Source: Arthrobotrys musiformis (taxonomy: Eukaryota; Ascomycota; Orbiliomycetes; Orbiliales; Orbiliaceae). From it: a stretch of 64,000 nt of DNA. This document shows, one piece after another, positions 46,307 through 56,115 of the stretch. Position numbers and translations under genes: made by a program. The stretch's first letter is position 1. Each line of letters begins with the position of its first letter. Under the pieces are notes generated by a model. The model did not search any database, was not told the DNA's origin, and worked only from the letters and a program-made list of their open reading frames with translations. The stretch is taken from NCBI GenBank assembly GCA_036971715.1, contig JAVHJL010000002.1:3628501-3692500 (forward strand), written 5' to 3'.

Positions 46307-47705
46307 CTAATCATCGTCGTCGTCCTCTCGTCTCTTGGTCGGCTTCCAACCGGAACCCATCACGGACATGCACTTCCACCTCATGGTTCGATCAGCCCTC
46401 CACAGTCGTATCTTTCCATCGTCGCCCGCGCTGCTGAGAACCGTCCCTGTTGGGTTCCAGTCCACGCGCCAGACTTCCCTTCCATGATCATTGAAAGTCG
46501 CGATTTCGTCAACATGAAACCCAGAGAGCTCGCGACTTTCCTGTTCTTCTACTGTCAATACTCCAAGGGCTTCCTCTGGTTTTTCGAATGAGTTCGCCTG
46601 TGAAAGAGATACCCCACTACTTCCTGGAAATGCCGTGGCGTTCAAACCACGACCTCCCCCGCTAGCTCCTCCTCCTCCTCCCATTCCTCCTACCCCTCCT
46701 CCCCCACCTAGCCCTCCGGACTGTCCACTAACCGAAAGATTGGAGACGTCCCGTGTTAGTCCGCCGAAATGTGGCTTTTCTGCGGCCCCTGAATCTTCGT
46801 TGTTCCTATCCTTTGATCGTGAACCGGGACGCGAGGACTTTGGAGAAAATGTCATCCGCGGGTCGGTCAGTTTGAAGATCCTGACGTGGCCGTCCTTGCA
46901 CGCCGTAGCAATAAGATGGTAGCTTCGACCCAGATTGGGAGCCCAGCTGACATCCCTCACGAGACCCTTGTGGCCTCTCAGCTCTTCTGCCGGTTTGAAT
47001 TTTCCATTGCTATCATGTCTGTATATCCTGACTTTATCCATGGCACCGACCAACAGCTGTTCCCCGCCCCATCTGCCGGGACAGTAGTTCAGACAGAATG
47101 AAGTTTCCGCCTCCCTGGGAGGGGCAGAGGGGACTACCCTGAACTCATCTACCGACGTCCACCGGGATACGGTATGGGTTTCTATCGCTTCTTGGACTTG
47201 CACCACGCCATCGGACGAGATGTACGCCAACTTCAACCCCGCGTTAGCCGGGGCGAAGGAGATATCACAGATGGCACCCCTAGTGTCACCGATCATCCTG
47301 AACATCTGTCTCCACCTCCTCCCGCTGGACTTCGGTTCGGCCTCTTGTTCTTCAAAGATCTTGACGGTCCTGTCGAAGGAGCAGGAAGCGAGGATCTGGC
47401 CGAAGGACGGGTGGGCCCAGGCGATTTTGGAAATGTTGGCATCGTGGGCGCGCCAGGCGTCGTTTTCTTTCCATTCGCCGTTCTCGGCGGCGTCGAAGAC
47501 TTTGATACGCTGGTCGGAGGAGCAGGTTGCTATTCTTTGGCCGTAGAAATCTAGTCCCCCCGTCAGTCGATGGCATTACTTATATAGAAGAGGGGGGGTG
47601 CTGACCATATGCGACGCCGTGCAGCAGGTCCTCGTGGCCGGTGCTGACGGGAATGGTATACGACGACGGCCTGGCCAGCCTCTTGTCACCGGATTCTGAC
47701 GCCAT
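46307..47705 (-). CDS. SEH1: nucleoporin Seh1, WD40 repeat protein
   Basis: Seh1 sits in the Y-complex of the nuclear pore and in the SEA/GATOR2 complex that controls TORC1. Exons are 47705-47606 and 47550-46307 (1344 nt, 447 residues). The N-terminus reads TGHEDLLHGVAYDFYGQRIATCSSDQ with the first WD unit ending RIKVFD. Further WD units are WRAHDANISKIAWAHPSFGQ, ILASCSFDRTVKIFEE, LLVGAMDKVRIYRH, GHKGLVRDVSWAP and the last DHGREVWRVDWNPTGTVLSS ending IRLWRAD. Sec13 is the close relative, but WAHPSFGQ followed by ILASCSFDRTVKIFEE and the length fit Seh1 better. An insert of ~70 residues between the last two blades is Gly/Ser-rich, making this protein about 100 residues longer than yeast Seh1. 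The protein ends in five aspartates. Confidence 0.9.
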
Positions 47706-48248
47706 CTCGGGAAGCTGTCGCAAGCATCTTCAAATATTATCCACTCGGACAGTCCCTTGCACTTAAATGATTTATAAAGATGTTGTTGTCGTTGTTGTTG
47801 GGACACGCTGTTTGTCGGCTGCAGAATTACCGGATGTGGATAGGTAATTAGCACACTGCAGTTGCTGTGGTTACAATCCTCGATCCCCATTGGATCGCGA
47901 CGAGGACCCCAAAAAACCGTCAGCGCCGAATAGGACAGACGCTAAACCGAAACAATGTCAACACCGGCTGCACGTCGCTGTCACTTGTCGTTGTCGTTGT
48001 CGTTGTCGTTGTCGACCGAGTGAGGATTGAGCTCTGATCTCGGTTACTCGAGTCGAACAAGCTTTTTTATTATTATTTTAATTATTTATAAAAATATCAC
48101 AATAACAACAATTGTTATTGATAACATCGATGACGAGCTGACAGCCCCACCAAACCATCCTCTCCTCCTCCTCCTCCAATCAACATCGACATCGCCATCG
48201 ACATCATCGACATCATCGAAATCACCGACATCGACACAGAACGACAAC
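47706..48248. promoter_or_regulatory. divergent intergenic region, SEH1 / kinesin
   Basis: 543 bp between divergent starts. It contains five perfect TTGTCG hexamers (47985-48014), further GTTGTT repeats near 47790, and a CATCGA/CATCGACAT repeat cluster (about 48180-48240) abutting the kinesin ATG. Confidence 0.55.
47985..48014. repeat. TTGTCG hexanucleotide repeat, 5 copies
   Basis: Five perfect tandem TTGTCG units in the SEH1/kinesin divergent region. Confidence 0.85.
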
Positions 48249-50248
48249 ATGGAAGGCCAACCGCACGCTTTCCAGGTGTACCTGCGCCTGCGACCCCCAT
48301 ACCACCAATCGACACCGAGGAAATCCCACAGCGAACCCTTCCTGACCATCCTCCCACCGGTACCGACAGCATCAGACCAAGACCAAGACACCGAGAGCGG
48401 GACCAAGACGCAGGTCACCATCCATCCGCCATCACACCACAGATCGCAAAAGATCGAAACATTCAGCTTCACAGAGGTATTCGAAGAGACATGCGGGCAG
48501 GTCGAGGTCTTCGGAAGGATTGTGGCACCGATTTTGGACGGGGTGCTGAAGGATGGGAGGGATGGCATGTTGGCTACGCTTGGTGTTACGGGGAGTGGGA
48601 AGACGCATACGATTCTGGGGAATAGGCAGGCGAGAGGGATGACGCAGATGGCGCTGGACGTGCTCTTCAGGTCTTTGGGTGATAAGATATCCAAGGTACC
48701 CTTCCCTCCTATTGATATTATCATGAATTAAAGCTGATTGTATGCCAAAAGCTATCTGAATCGCAAATCGAGCAATGCAACGACGCTGAAGCAGAGATCA
48801 TGAACGCCGAAGCCTTCATGACCAGGGTCACATCCGTCATCGAACCTCAGCAGATCCCCAAACCGAACGCCTTCCCCACCAAACCCTCCGTCGATCCCTA
48901 CGTGGTCCAGTGTCCCGGCCCGGCAAGCACCAAATACGCCATTCTCATGTCCATTTACGAAGTGTACAATGACAGGATATTTGACCTGCTGGCGCCATCC
49001 AACGCTGCCAGAAGGAAAGCACTGCTTTTCAAGAGCACCAAGACCAGCGGCGACCGCAAGGTTGTTACGGGGCTACGGAAAATCATGGTTACGAACCTAT
49101 ACGACGCCCTGCAGGTTCTGGGGGTCGGACAGTACCAGAGATCACACGGCGAAACCGGTAGTAATGACAAAAGCTCCCGGTCTCACTGTTTCATCACGCT
49201 CGAGCTGAAGAAACTTAAGAAGAGCAGGCTCGACGGTTCGACGAAGATTAAGGAATCAACGTTTACGATAGTCGATCTTGCGGGTTCGGAGCGGGCTAGG
49301 AATGCAAAGACCGTGGGGGATAGACTGGCAGAAGGTGGTCATATCAACAAGTCGCTCATGTTCCTCGGACAGTGTTTGGAGCTGTCAACGACGCAGTCTT
49401 TGGGTCATGCCCCGAAGGTACCGTATCGACAGTCCAAACTGACGGAGCTGCTGTTTACGAATAGCTACAATCCTGCGGCGGAGCCACAGATCGCGGCTAT
49501 TATAGTCACAGCGGATCCGGCGGGGGATTTCAATGCGACGAGTCAGATGCTCAAGTACTCCGCGCTGGCGAAGAGTTCGGTGAACCCTCGGCCGCCTACG
49601 GTGATGAGCGGGAGGAGTGTTAGTGGCTCCAGCCTGTTTAGTCACTTTAGTGTAGTGAGCGGGAGTACGGAGGAGCGGCCGGATTCTTCGTTGTCGGCTC
49701 TATCGGTTGTGTCCGGGGGCCCTCGGGCGATGTTGTCGCAGGATATGATGAATATGATTGTTTTGTTGCAGCGGCAGGTGAGGGAGGCGGACGAGAGGGC
49801 GAGGGAGGCGGAGAAGAGGGCTGAGGAGGCGGATGCCAGGTGTTTGGAGATCGAGATGCAGGTCAGAGAGGAGGTTACGAGCGATATGGAGCGCAGGATA
49901 GGATTGATGGAGAGGCAGATGCTGTTCAAGCTTCAGGACCAGGCCGAGAAGGAGGAGATGCACGTCGACCACAAACTGGACATCCTGAAGCGGACGCTGA
50001 TGGGTACTATCCCTTTTTTCTCTTCTTTCTTCTATCTTTTATTGATGATGAGGAAGCTAATGATTTGTTATTTGGCAGAAACCAACGATGAGAACGACCG
50101 TGCTCGGGACGTGGAGATCGAGGAGTATGTGCGCGAGCTGGAGGCGGAGAACAACTCGCTGAGGAACGAGGTTCAGGCGCTGAAGAGGAAGCGGGCGAAC
50201 GGGGAGAGTCCGTTGAAGGAGAGGTCTCTGAACAGGCTGAAGTTCTGA
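48249..50248 (+). CDS. kinesin motor protein, probably kinesin-6
   Basis: Microtubule motor. Exons are 48249-48695, 48752-50003 and 50079-50248 (1869 nt, 622 residues). The motor begins FQVYLRLRPP. The P-loop is GVTGSGKTHT, switch I is NDKSSRSHCFITLEL, switch II is VDLAGSERARNAKTVGDRLAEGGHINKSL, and the neck-proximal motif is YRQSKLTELL. The N-terminal motor position, sequence style of switch II and short length resemble kinesin-6 (fission yeast Klp9, anaphase spindle elongation), but subfamily by eye is tentative. After the motor there is a Ser-rich linker and a coiled coil (READERAREAEKRAEEADAR and later VRELEAENNSLRNEVQALKR). Intron 50004-50078 is 75 nt and stop-free. A further upstream frame extension to 48027 was rejected as leader sequence. 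The P-loop residue before GSGK is Thr rather than the usual Gln. Confidence 0.9.
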
Positions 50249-50705
50249 CTCCCCAAAGCCACTCCCAAAACCACCCCTTAAAAATGAACACCTTGACGGT
50301 TTCCTTTTCTTTCTCTTGGTTTTTTTATATCATTTACTTTGACAGTTTCTCTTCGGTATCTACTTTTTTTTTATCATCTTGCTTATGTTTGGTGGATGCA
50401 TTTGGAGGGATACTTTTTTGCTATGGATGATTTACGAGCGGGTGTTCTGGGGTCAATTGTTGCGCTTTTTTCCCACCAAAAATCAAATCAAAATACAACC
50501 AAATAAAAGAATCAATGTTATGCCAAAACATACTTAAGACCCAGATGTGAAAAAATAGATGAAAAGGAGGAACGTATCGTACAGATGATGCAGATGCAAG
50601 CTATGCGCGTGAATGATGTATATGTATTCTAAAAGACCTTACCCTTATACTACCCACACTTCTTACTAGACTACCCAGACTTTATAATGGGTATAGTACG
50701 GGTGG
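50249..50705. other. intergenic, convergent 3' ends
   Basis: 457 bp between the kinesin stop and the opposing membrane-protein stop. Nothing recognised. Confidence 0.5.
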
Positions 50706-51813
50706 CTAATCCTTCTTGGTGTACCAGCCGGCACCACCGGCGCCCAGGGCACCGTTGGGAACGGCAGCATAGCTACTCTTCCCACCACCATTGTTGGAAC
50801 TAGAGTTCAAGGCATAACCGCTGCCGGCGACGCTACCGATCCTGACCCTGCGCAGGCGTTTGGGGAACTCGAAGCCGAGGAACCAAGCGGTGCAGGCGAT
50901 GGCAGTGCAGATGGCGGTGAGGATGCAGTACATGAAGGTGGAGAGGGTGACGTGCTCGCCGTAGCACCTGTTCTTGCCCCAGTCGTTGACGGCGGAGTCG
51001 GAGAGGGGGAGGTCGACGCCGGTGTACCACCTGATGTTGAAGCGGAGGGGGAGGTCGTCGCCGATGATGATGCGGGTGGAGTCGAGGTTGGGGGAGACGG
51101 AGTAGGCGGTGGCGGAGTCGATGATGCCGGGGAAGAGGAGGTCGTCGTCCTGGGAGGAGGAGCCGGTGTGGAGGATGACGTTGATGGTGGTTGAGATGTG
51201 CAGGTGGGTGAGGTCCAGCTTGCCGGTGAGCGATATTACTATATTATCCTATCAGCACCACCCCCTCTATATACACACACACATATGTATAGATAGATAC
51301 GCACCAAACGGGATCCACTCGCCGGCCTCGACGCCGACGTCGCCGGTGATGTGCCTGTCGCCGGAGAGGGGCCGGGCGGGCACGCGGCAGGACAGCGGCG
51401 AGTCGTTATGGATGTAAAACTCCCACAGATGGAAGGTGTCGTCGGAGATGGCCTTGACGGTGCAGTTGAGGGGGTCCTCGGAGAGGTACCTGAGCTCGAG
51501 GGGCCGGCCGGTCTCGGCGCAGGTGAGGAAGGGCACGTACTGCAGGATGCCGTGCTCGTCGGTCACGTGCTCGCCGCTCTCCCTACAATATTCCTCAGTT
51601 AGCATACATTCTTAAGTACTTATATATATATATATATATGTGTATATAGGGGGAGAAGGGGGGGTACAGCGTGCGGTTGAGGCAGGAGATGGGGACGGGG
51701 TCGCCGATGGCGTAGGTGGCGGGCTTGAACGAGTCGGCGGCAGCAGCACACAGCAGCGGCAGCAGCAGGGCCACGACCAGCAGCCTGGCCATCGTGATGA
51801 TATCGCCCTTCAT
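50706..51813 (-). CDS. unrecognised type I membrane or secretory-pathway protein
   Basis: Three exons, 51813-51668, 51582-51305 and 51238-50706, join in frame (957 nt, 318 residues; starting at the next ATG, 51792, gives 311). The N-terminus is a clear signal peptide, ARLLVVALLLPLLCAAAADS. The lumenal part contains IGDPVPISCLNRTL (one N-glycosylation sequon), two cysteines in VPFLTCAETGRPLEL and LNCTV (a second sequon), and SCRVPARP. A single membrane helix near the C-terminus reads STFMYCILTAICTAIACTAW, followed by FPKRLRRVRIGS, a positive-inside stop-transfer, and a Gly/Ser/Asn-rich cytosolic tail. The strong GC bias of third positions gives long antisense frames, which I ignored. I do not recognise the family. 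It is divergent from cystathionine beta-lyase with 491 bp between. Confidence 0.8.
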
Positions 51814-52304
51814 CGCCGGGTCATGCCGTTGTCGTGGAGAATTGTATAATGGTGATGGTGAGTCGAGAGTCAAGATGGAACCTGGATGGAGACGGAGTAG
51901 AGGCCACGATGCAAGCTAGCGGCTGCAGCTACCGACTGCAGACTCAATTGGCTCCCCGCAGTCCCAAAGAGGGCGCCTGCTGCCACCCGGCTACCCGGGT
52001 TCGAACTAGACGGTCACTATATATTACACATGCTATTGTATATTGTCTATGATATTGGTTGCTGTGGAGAGCGCCACCGCTGAAGCTTTGTTTCAGGCCC
52101 GGCTTTGGGTCAAGCTCGCTGCGTGCGTTTGCCGCAATTGCGTGCTCTCCGAATGGCTGGGGAGCCTTTTAGCCGACGTCGGTCTTATAATAATTATAGC
52201 TAATACCTAACATATAAGACGTGCTCTCCTTTCTCCCACCAACACCACCACCACCCCATCACCATCACCATTACTATTCAACATCAGTGATAACAATAAT
52301 TAAA
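51814..52304. promoter_or_regulatory. divergent intergenic region, membrane protein / cystathionine beta-lyase
   Basis: 491 bp between divergent starts; CACCAT/CACCACC repeats lie just before the lyase ATG (about 52240-52270). No specific factor site defended. Confidence 0.5.
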
Positions 52305-53813
52305 ATGCTGCCCAAGCTCGACACCGACGGCTCCAACCTGCCACCGTCTCCCGCCCCGTCGACCCCCCGCAACGCCGCCCGCAAGTACGCCCTGGCCACC
52401 GAGCTGGTCTACACCGAGCACGGCGACCAGTACAATGCCTCCTCCATGCCCATCTACCAGGTATTTTTATCATATATTATATTGTATCGTATTATGTAGC
52501 ATTGCTAATAGAGATGGGAGAGAGAAGACGGCGACGTTCAAGCAGTCGTCCGGCTCCGGCGGGTCCGAGTACGACTACACCCGCTCCGGCAACCCCACCC
52601 GCTCCCACCTCGAGAAGCACCTCGCCAAGATCATGTCCGCCAACCGCTGCCTCACCGTCTCCTCCGGCATGGCCGCCATGGACGTCATCTCCAGGCTCCT
52701 CCGCCCCGGTGACGAGGTCGTTGCCGGTGACGACATCTACGGCGGCACCAACCGTCTCCTCAAGTACCTCAGCACCCATGGCGACATAGTCGTCCACCAC
52801 GTCGACCACACCAACCCCGAGAACGTCAGGCCCTACCTCAATCTCAAAACAAAGCTCGTCCTGCTCGAGTCCCCCACCAACCCCCTCATCAAGATCGTTG
52901 ACATCCCCACCATCGCCCGCATCACCCACGAGATCAACCCCGACGCCCTCGTTGCCGTCGACAACACCATGCTCTCCCCCATGCTCCAGAACCCCCTCGA
53001 CCTCGGCGCCGACATCGTCTACGAGTCCGGCACCAAGTACCTCTCCGGCCACCACGATCTCATGGCCGGTGTCATCGCCGTCAACAACCTCACCCTCGGC
53101 GAGAAGTTGTATTTCACGATCAACGCCAGCGGCTGCGGTCTCTCCCCCTTCGACTCCTGGCTCCTCATGCGGGGTGTCAAAACTTTGGGCGTTCGTATGG
53201 AGAAACAGCAGTCGAATGCCATGCGCATCGCCACCTTTTTGGAAGTCACCGGCTTCAAGGTCAGGTACCCCGGCCTGAGGAGCCACCCCCAGTACGACCT
53301 GCACTGGAGCATGGCCCGCGGTGCCGGTGCCGTCCTCAGCTTCGAGACCGGCGACGTGGACGTCAGCGAGAAGATTGTCGAGGCCACCCGGCTGTGGGCC
53401 ATCAGTGTCAGCTTCGGCTGCGTCAACAGCCTGATCAGCAGTGAGTATCTTTTATCTTCTATATATATATATAAATATGTGAAGAGAGGCTAATTGGAAA
53501 AGTGCCAACACGCATGTCGCATGCCTCGATCGACGCAAAGACACGCAAGGAGCGCAATCTGAGCGAGGACCTGATCAGATTGTGCGTCGGCATCGAAGAC
53601 AGCGAGGACCTCATCGACGACCTGCAGACAGCCGTAAGCCCCCTCCCCTTCTAACTATTTTAAATATATTATGATGAATTCCCGCTAAAGGTTGTTTGGT
53701 GATTATAGCTCGTCAAGGCGGGTGCCGTCCGAGTGACGCCCGACGGCATGAGGGCAATCGACTTTGCAGCGGGCGAAACGCTGGAAGGAGGCTCGGGCTC
53801 GAGTTTGTCATGA
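52305..53813 (+). CDS. cystathionine beta-lyase (PLP-dependent)
   Basis: Converts cystathionine to homocysteine, pyruvate and ammonia in methionine synthesis. Exons are 52305-52460, 52528-53440, 53503-53633 and 53709-53813 (1305 nt, 434 residues). Gamma-family PLP motifs: YDYTRSGNPTRSHLEKHLAK, SSGMAAMDVISRLLRPGDEV, DDIYGGTNRLLKYL, LVLLESPTNPLIKIVDI, VAVDNTMLSPMLQNPL and ESGTKYLSGHHDLMAGV with the PLP lysine, then GLSPFDSWLLMRGVKTL and MPTRMSHASID. The Asp-Asn-Thr and YLSGHHD versions of the motifs fit the fungal beta-lyase (Str3/MetG type) more than gamma-lyase. Codons are strongly G/C-ending, suggesting high expression. The acceptor of intron 1 is an unusual GAAG without a pyrimidine tract. 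Confidence 0.9.
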
Positions 53814-54114
53814 GTCGGCCGTGAAATGTACGATAGAAAAACCTGCTTGGGACGGAGTTATTTTGGCGTAAAAAGTGCCCTTATTTAGATTTCTTGTATT
53901 AACTATGATTGTAATGTATGTACATGCGCGCAGCCAGCTATTTATTCATTATCTACTCATTTCTCACCACCTTCCATTTCCCTCCACCTTCCCCTCCCCG
54001 CTAGCCCTTAGGCAATATATATCTCCACCCCACCTTAGCTGCACTTAAATGGCTGAACGAACGAAGGGCAAAAAAGAGGAAGGAAAAAAGGAAAAAAAAA
54101 AACCAAAAAAGAAG
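53814..54114. other. spacer, lyase 3' end and tRNA 3' flank
   Basis: 301 bp. On the minus strand the tRNA is followed by T runs (A run 54105-54110 on the plus strand), a normal RNA polymerase III terminator. Confidence 0.6.
54105..54110 (-). terminator. Pol III T-run terminator of tRNA-Pro
   Basis: Six T on the minus strand a few bases past the mature tRNA 3' end. Confidence 0.7.
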
Positions 54115-54218
54115 GGCCGAAACTGGGAGTTGAACCCAGGACCTCTCACACTTCAGGCACGTTTTGCTCGTGCTGGGGCAAACCCGAAGCGAGAATTCTA
54201 CCACTGAACTATCCCGGC
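54115..54218 (-). tRNA. tRNA-Pro(CGG) with ~33-nt intron
   Basis: On the minus strand the acceptor arm GCCGGGA pairs with TTTCGGC (with G-T pairs). The D-arm region carries the A box TAGTTCAGTGG. The anticodon stem CTCGC pairs with GTGAG, around loop TTCGGG...T with anticodon CGG. An intron sits after position 37, and the T arm CTGGG-TTCAACT-CCCAG holds the B box GGTTCAACTCC. The surrounding TTCTCGCTTCGGG is characteristic of eukaryotic proline tRNAs reading CCG. The discriminator base is C. Confidence 0.92.
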
Positions 54219-54599
54219 TGATTGACGACCTGCCTCCGAACCTGTCTACTTGAGGTCTCCCGCATTCCCTTCTTCTCTTCCTCTCCGATCTGTGATCCTT
54301 GAAATAGAGGCCGAGATCCGAAGAGAGAGAGCTGCCGGATTCGGAGAGAGCCTGGGGAAACTCAGCGTCCAGACCACATCCAGTTAGCGTGCCTATTCGA
54401 CGTGTTGTGGTGGTATTGTATTATGGAGTTCAGTCATGCGTTCCAGAAGGCTGTCGAATGTTCACACTCCCTTACACATCCCCCAGACCCCCTCCTATAC
54501 TAATTATACCCCAAGGCTCAAGACCCTCTCAAGCAAACCATCTCCATTACAAAGCCAAATTACGCGGCCCCTATCCCTCGAGTCCCTTATAAAGTCAAA
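54219..54599. other. intergenic, tRNA 5' flank and AN1 gene promoter
   Basis: 381 bp between the divergent tRNA and AN1-type gene; C-rich just before the ATG. Nothing specific seen. Confidence 0.5.
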
Positions 54600-55574
54600 A
54601 TGTTCACGACAACCACAGAACCCAAAGGAAAGGGCAAGCTGGTCCCCACCGACGAGAACGACAGCTCCTCCCCCATCATGGACTCCACCGGCGACGTCAC
54701 CGCCATCGGAAAACACTGCGACCTGCCCTCCTGCCACCAGCTCGACTTCCTCCCCTTCAAATGCGGCAGCTGCGAGGGAACCTTCTGCCTCGACCACCGC
54801 ACCGAAACATCACACACATGTCCCAAGGAGGGCCTATGGGCGCAGAGACGCCGCCAGAATTCTCTAAATAATAGCAAACCTTCATCGCTCATCTCCGCCG
54901 CGGGATCGGGCATCCGTCTCGGCTCGTCATCGACACCGGGCCCCTGCGCCAACGAGGCGTGTAAAACTATCATCAACACCCCGAAAATGATCGGTGTCGC
55001 CTGTCCCGCCTGTCGGAAACAGTTCTGCCTGCCGCATCGACTACCCGCCCAACACGACTGCAAGCCCGTCGTCACCCCTGCGGCAGCGACATTACAGGAG
55101 AAGAAACAGACGGCGCTGAGTAAATTCAAACTGTGGGCCAGCAGCGGGAGCTCCAAGTTAAAAGATCTGAAGGCGACACCGATCACGCAGAAACAGAAGA
55201 CGGTGGCGGCGAGGATGGTGGAGATGAACAAACTGAAAAAGGAGGCCAAGGGCGACGACAAGATCCCGCAGGAGAAGAGGGTCTATCTCTACGCACAGGC
55301 CGAGGGGAAGTCGACGTCGGCGAAGATACCGGAGGGGACGTTCTTCTATAATAAAGAGTGGAGCGTGGGTAGAGTTATGGATATCACCGCGAAGCACTTA
55401 CAGATCCCCAACCTGAACAACCAGTCCGCGGACGACGAAAAGAAGCTGAGGGTTTTCCACGTGGAGAGTGGGAGGCTGCTGAGCTTCGGGGAGAAGATTG
55501 GAGATGCCTGCGGCGATGCCAATACTATTGTCCTCTTGCGCGGGATCAAGATGGAGGAGTTGGTGGAGTTGTAG
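54600..55574 (+). CDS. AN1-type zinc-finger protein, Cuz1/ZFAND1-like
   Basis: One intronless exon of 324 residues. Two AN1 zinc fingers: the first at about residues 39-75 (GKHCDLPSCHQLDFLPFKC, FCLDHR, HTCP) and the second at about residues 117-160 (CANEACKTI, CPACRKQFCLPHRL, HDCKP). A helical Lys-rich middle leads to a C-terminal ubiquitin-like domain starting VYLYAQAEGKSTSAKIPEGT and ending TIVLLRGIKMEELVEL. Two AN1 fingers plus a ubiquitin-like end is the layout of yeast Cuz1 and human ZFAND1, which tether Cdc48/p97 and the proteasome during arsenite stress and stress-granule clearance. The orthology is inferred from architecture. Confidence 0.9.
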   Translation: MFTTTTEPKGKGKLVPTDENDSSSPIMDSTGDVTAIGKHCDLPSCHQLDFLPFKCGSCEGTFCLDHRTETSHTCPKEGLWAQRRRQNSLNNSKPSSLISAAGSGIRLGSSSTPGPCANEACKTIINTPKMIGVACPACRKQFCLPHRLPAQHDCKPVVTPAAATLQEKKQTALSKFKLWASSGSSKLKDLKATPITQKQKTVAARMVEMNKLKKEAKGDDKIPQEKRVYLYAQAEGKSTSAKIPEGTFFYNKEWSVGRVMDITAKHLQIPNLNNQSADDEKKLRVFHVESGRLLSFGEKIGDACGDANTIVLLRGIKMEELVEL

Positions 55575-56115
55575 AAGATAATAATCATATACCTTTTTCT
55601 TTTTCTTTTTTTTTGGAGAGGGGGGGGTTCATATTTCTTTGCGATAGCCCGGCGAGGCTCATATCGGTGTTCGCAGGCGCATTCTTTTGTTTCGGTTTGA
55701 TTACATTTACCATTACCACGGCTTACACTTTGCGGGTTAGCTAGCGTCTTGTAATAGAGCCGTCGTTGTCACGAGTTTACCATCTAATACCATATTCAAA
55801 GTATCTTCACTTTCATCGGAGTAGTACCTTTTATAGACAAGACAACGCACATTTTCCAACAAGTATCAACTTATATTATTAGTGTCCTACCGCTTATGTA
55901 GAAAGGATTGATGTCGATATGATATATACAGTTGTTTCGCGAGTAGGTTTGATATATCCCGCTCACTGTGGTGATAGGATATGCCGCGAACGTACTCGGA
56001 AACGGCCTCGCACAGGGACGGTGCCAGGTGCCAGTCATGTGGTAGCAATAAAGAAAAAACGTGGAAGAAATAAACCTTACCTTCATAGATATCACGATAT
56101 ACTAAGAGAAAAAAA
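55575..56115. other. intergenic spacer
   Basis: 541 bp, AT-rich, between two plus-strand genes. No element recognised. Confidence 0.5.

Noticed and set aside
48027..48248. N-terminal extension of the kinesin frame
   Set aside because: Consists of repeat-encoded Thr/Ser/Ile runs in the leader; the motor starts properly after ATG 48249.
51985..52015. B-box-like GGGTTCGAACTAG
   Set aside because: No matching T-stem partner, A box or acceptor arm; not a tRNA.
52492..53304. 270-residue minus-strand frame, Gly/Val/Asp-rich
   Set aside because: Antisense of cystathionine beta-lyase, open because third positions are almost all G or C.
54587..55261. 224-residue minus-strand frame
   Set aside because: Antisense of the AN1 zinc-finger gene; sense strand has clear zinc ligands.
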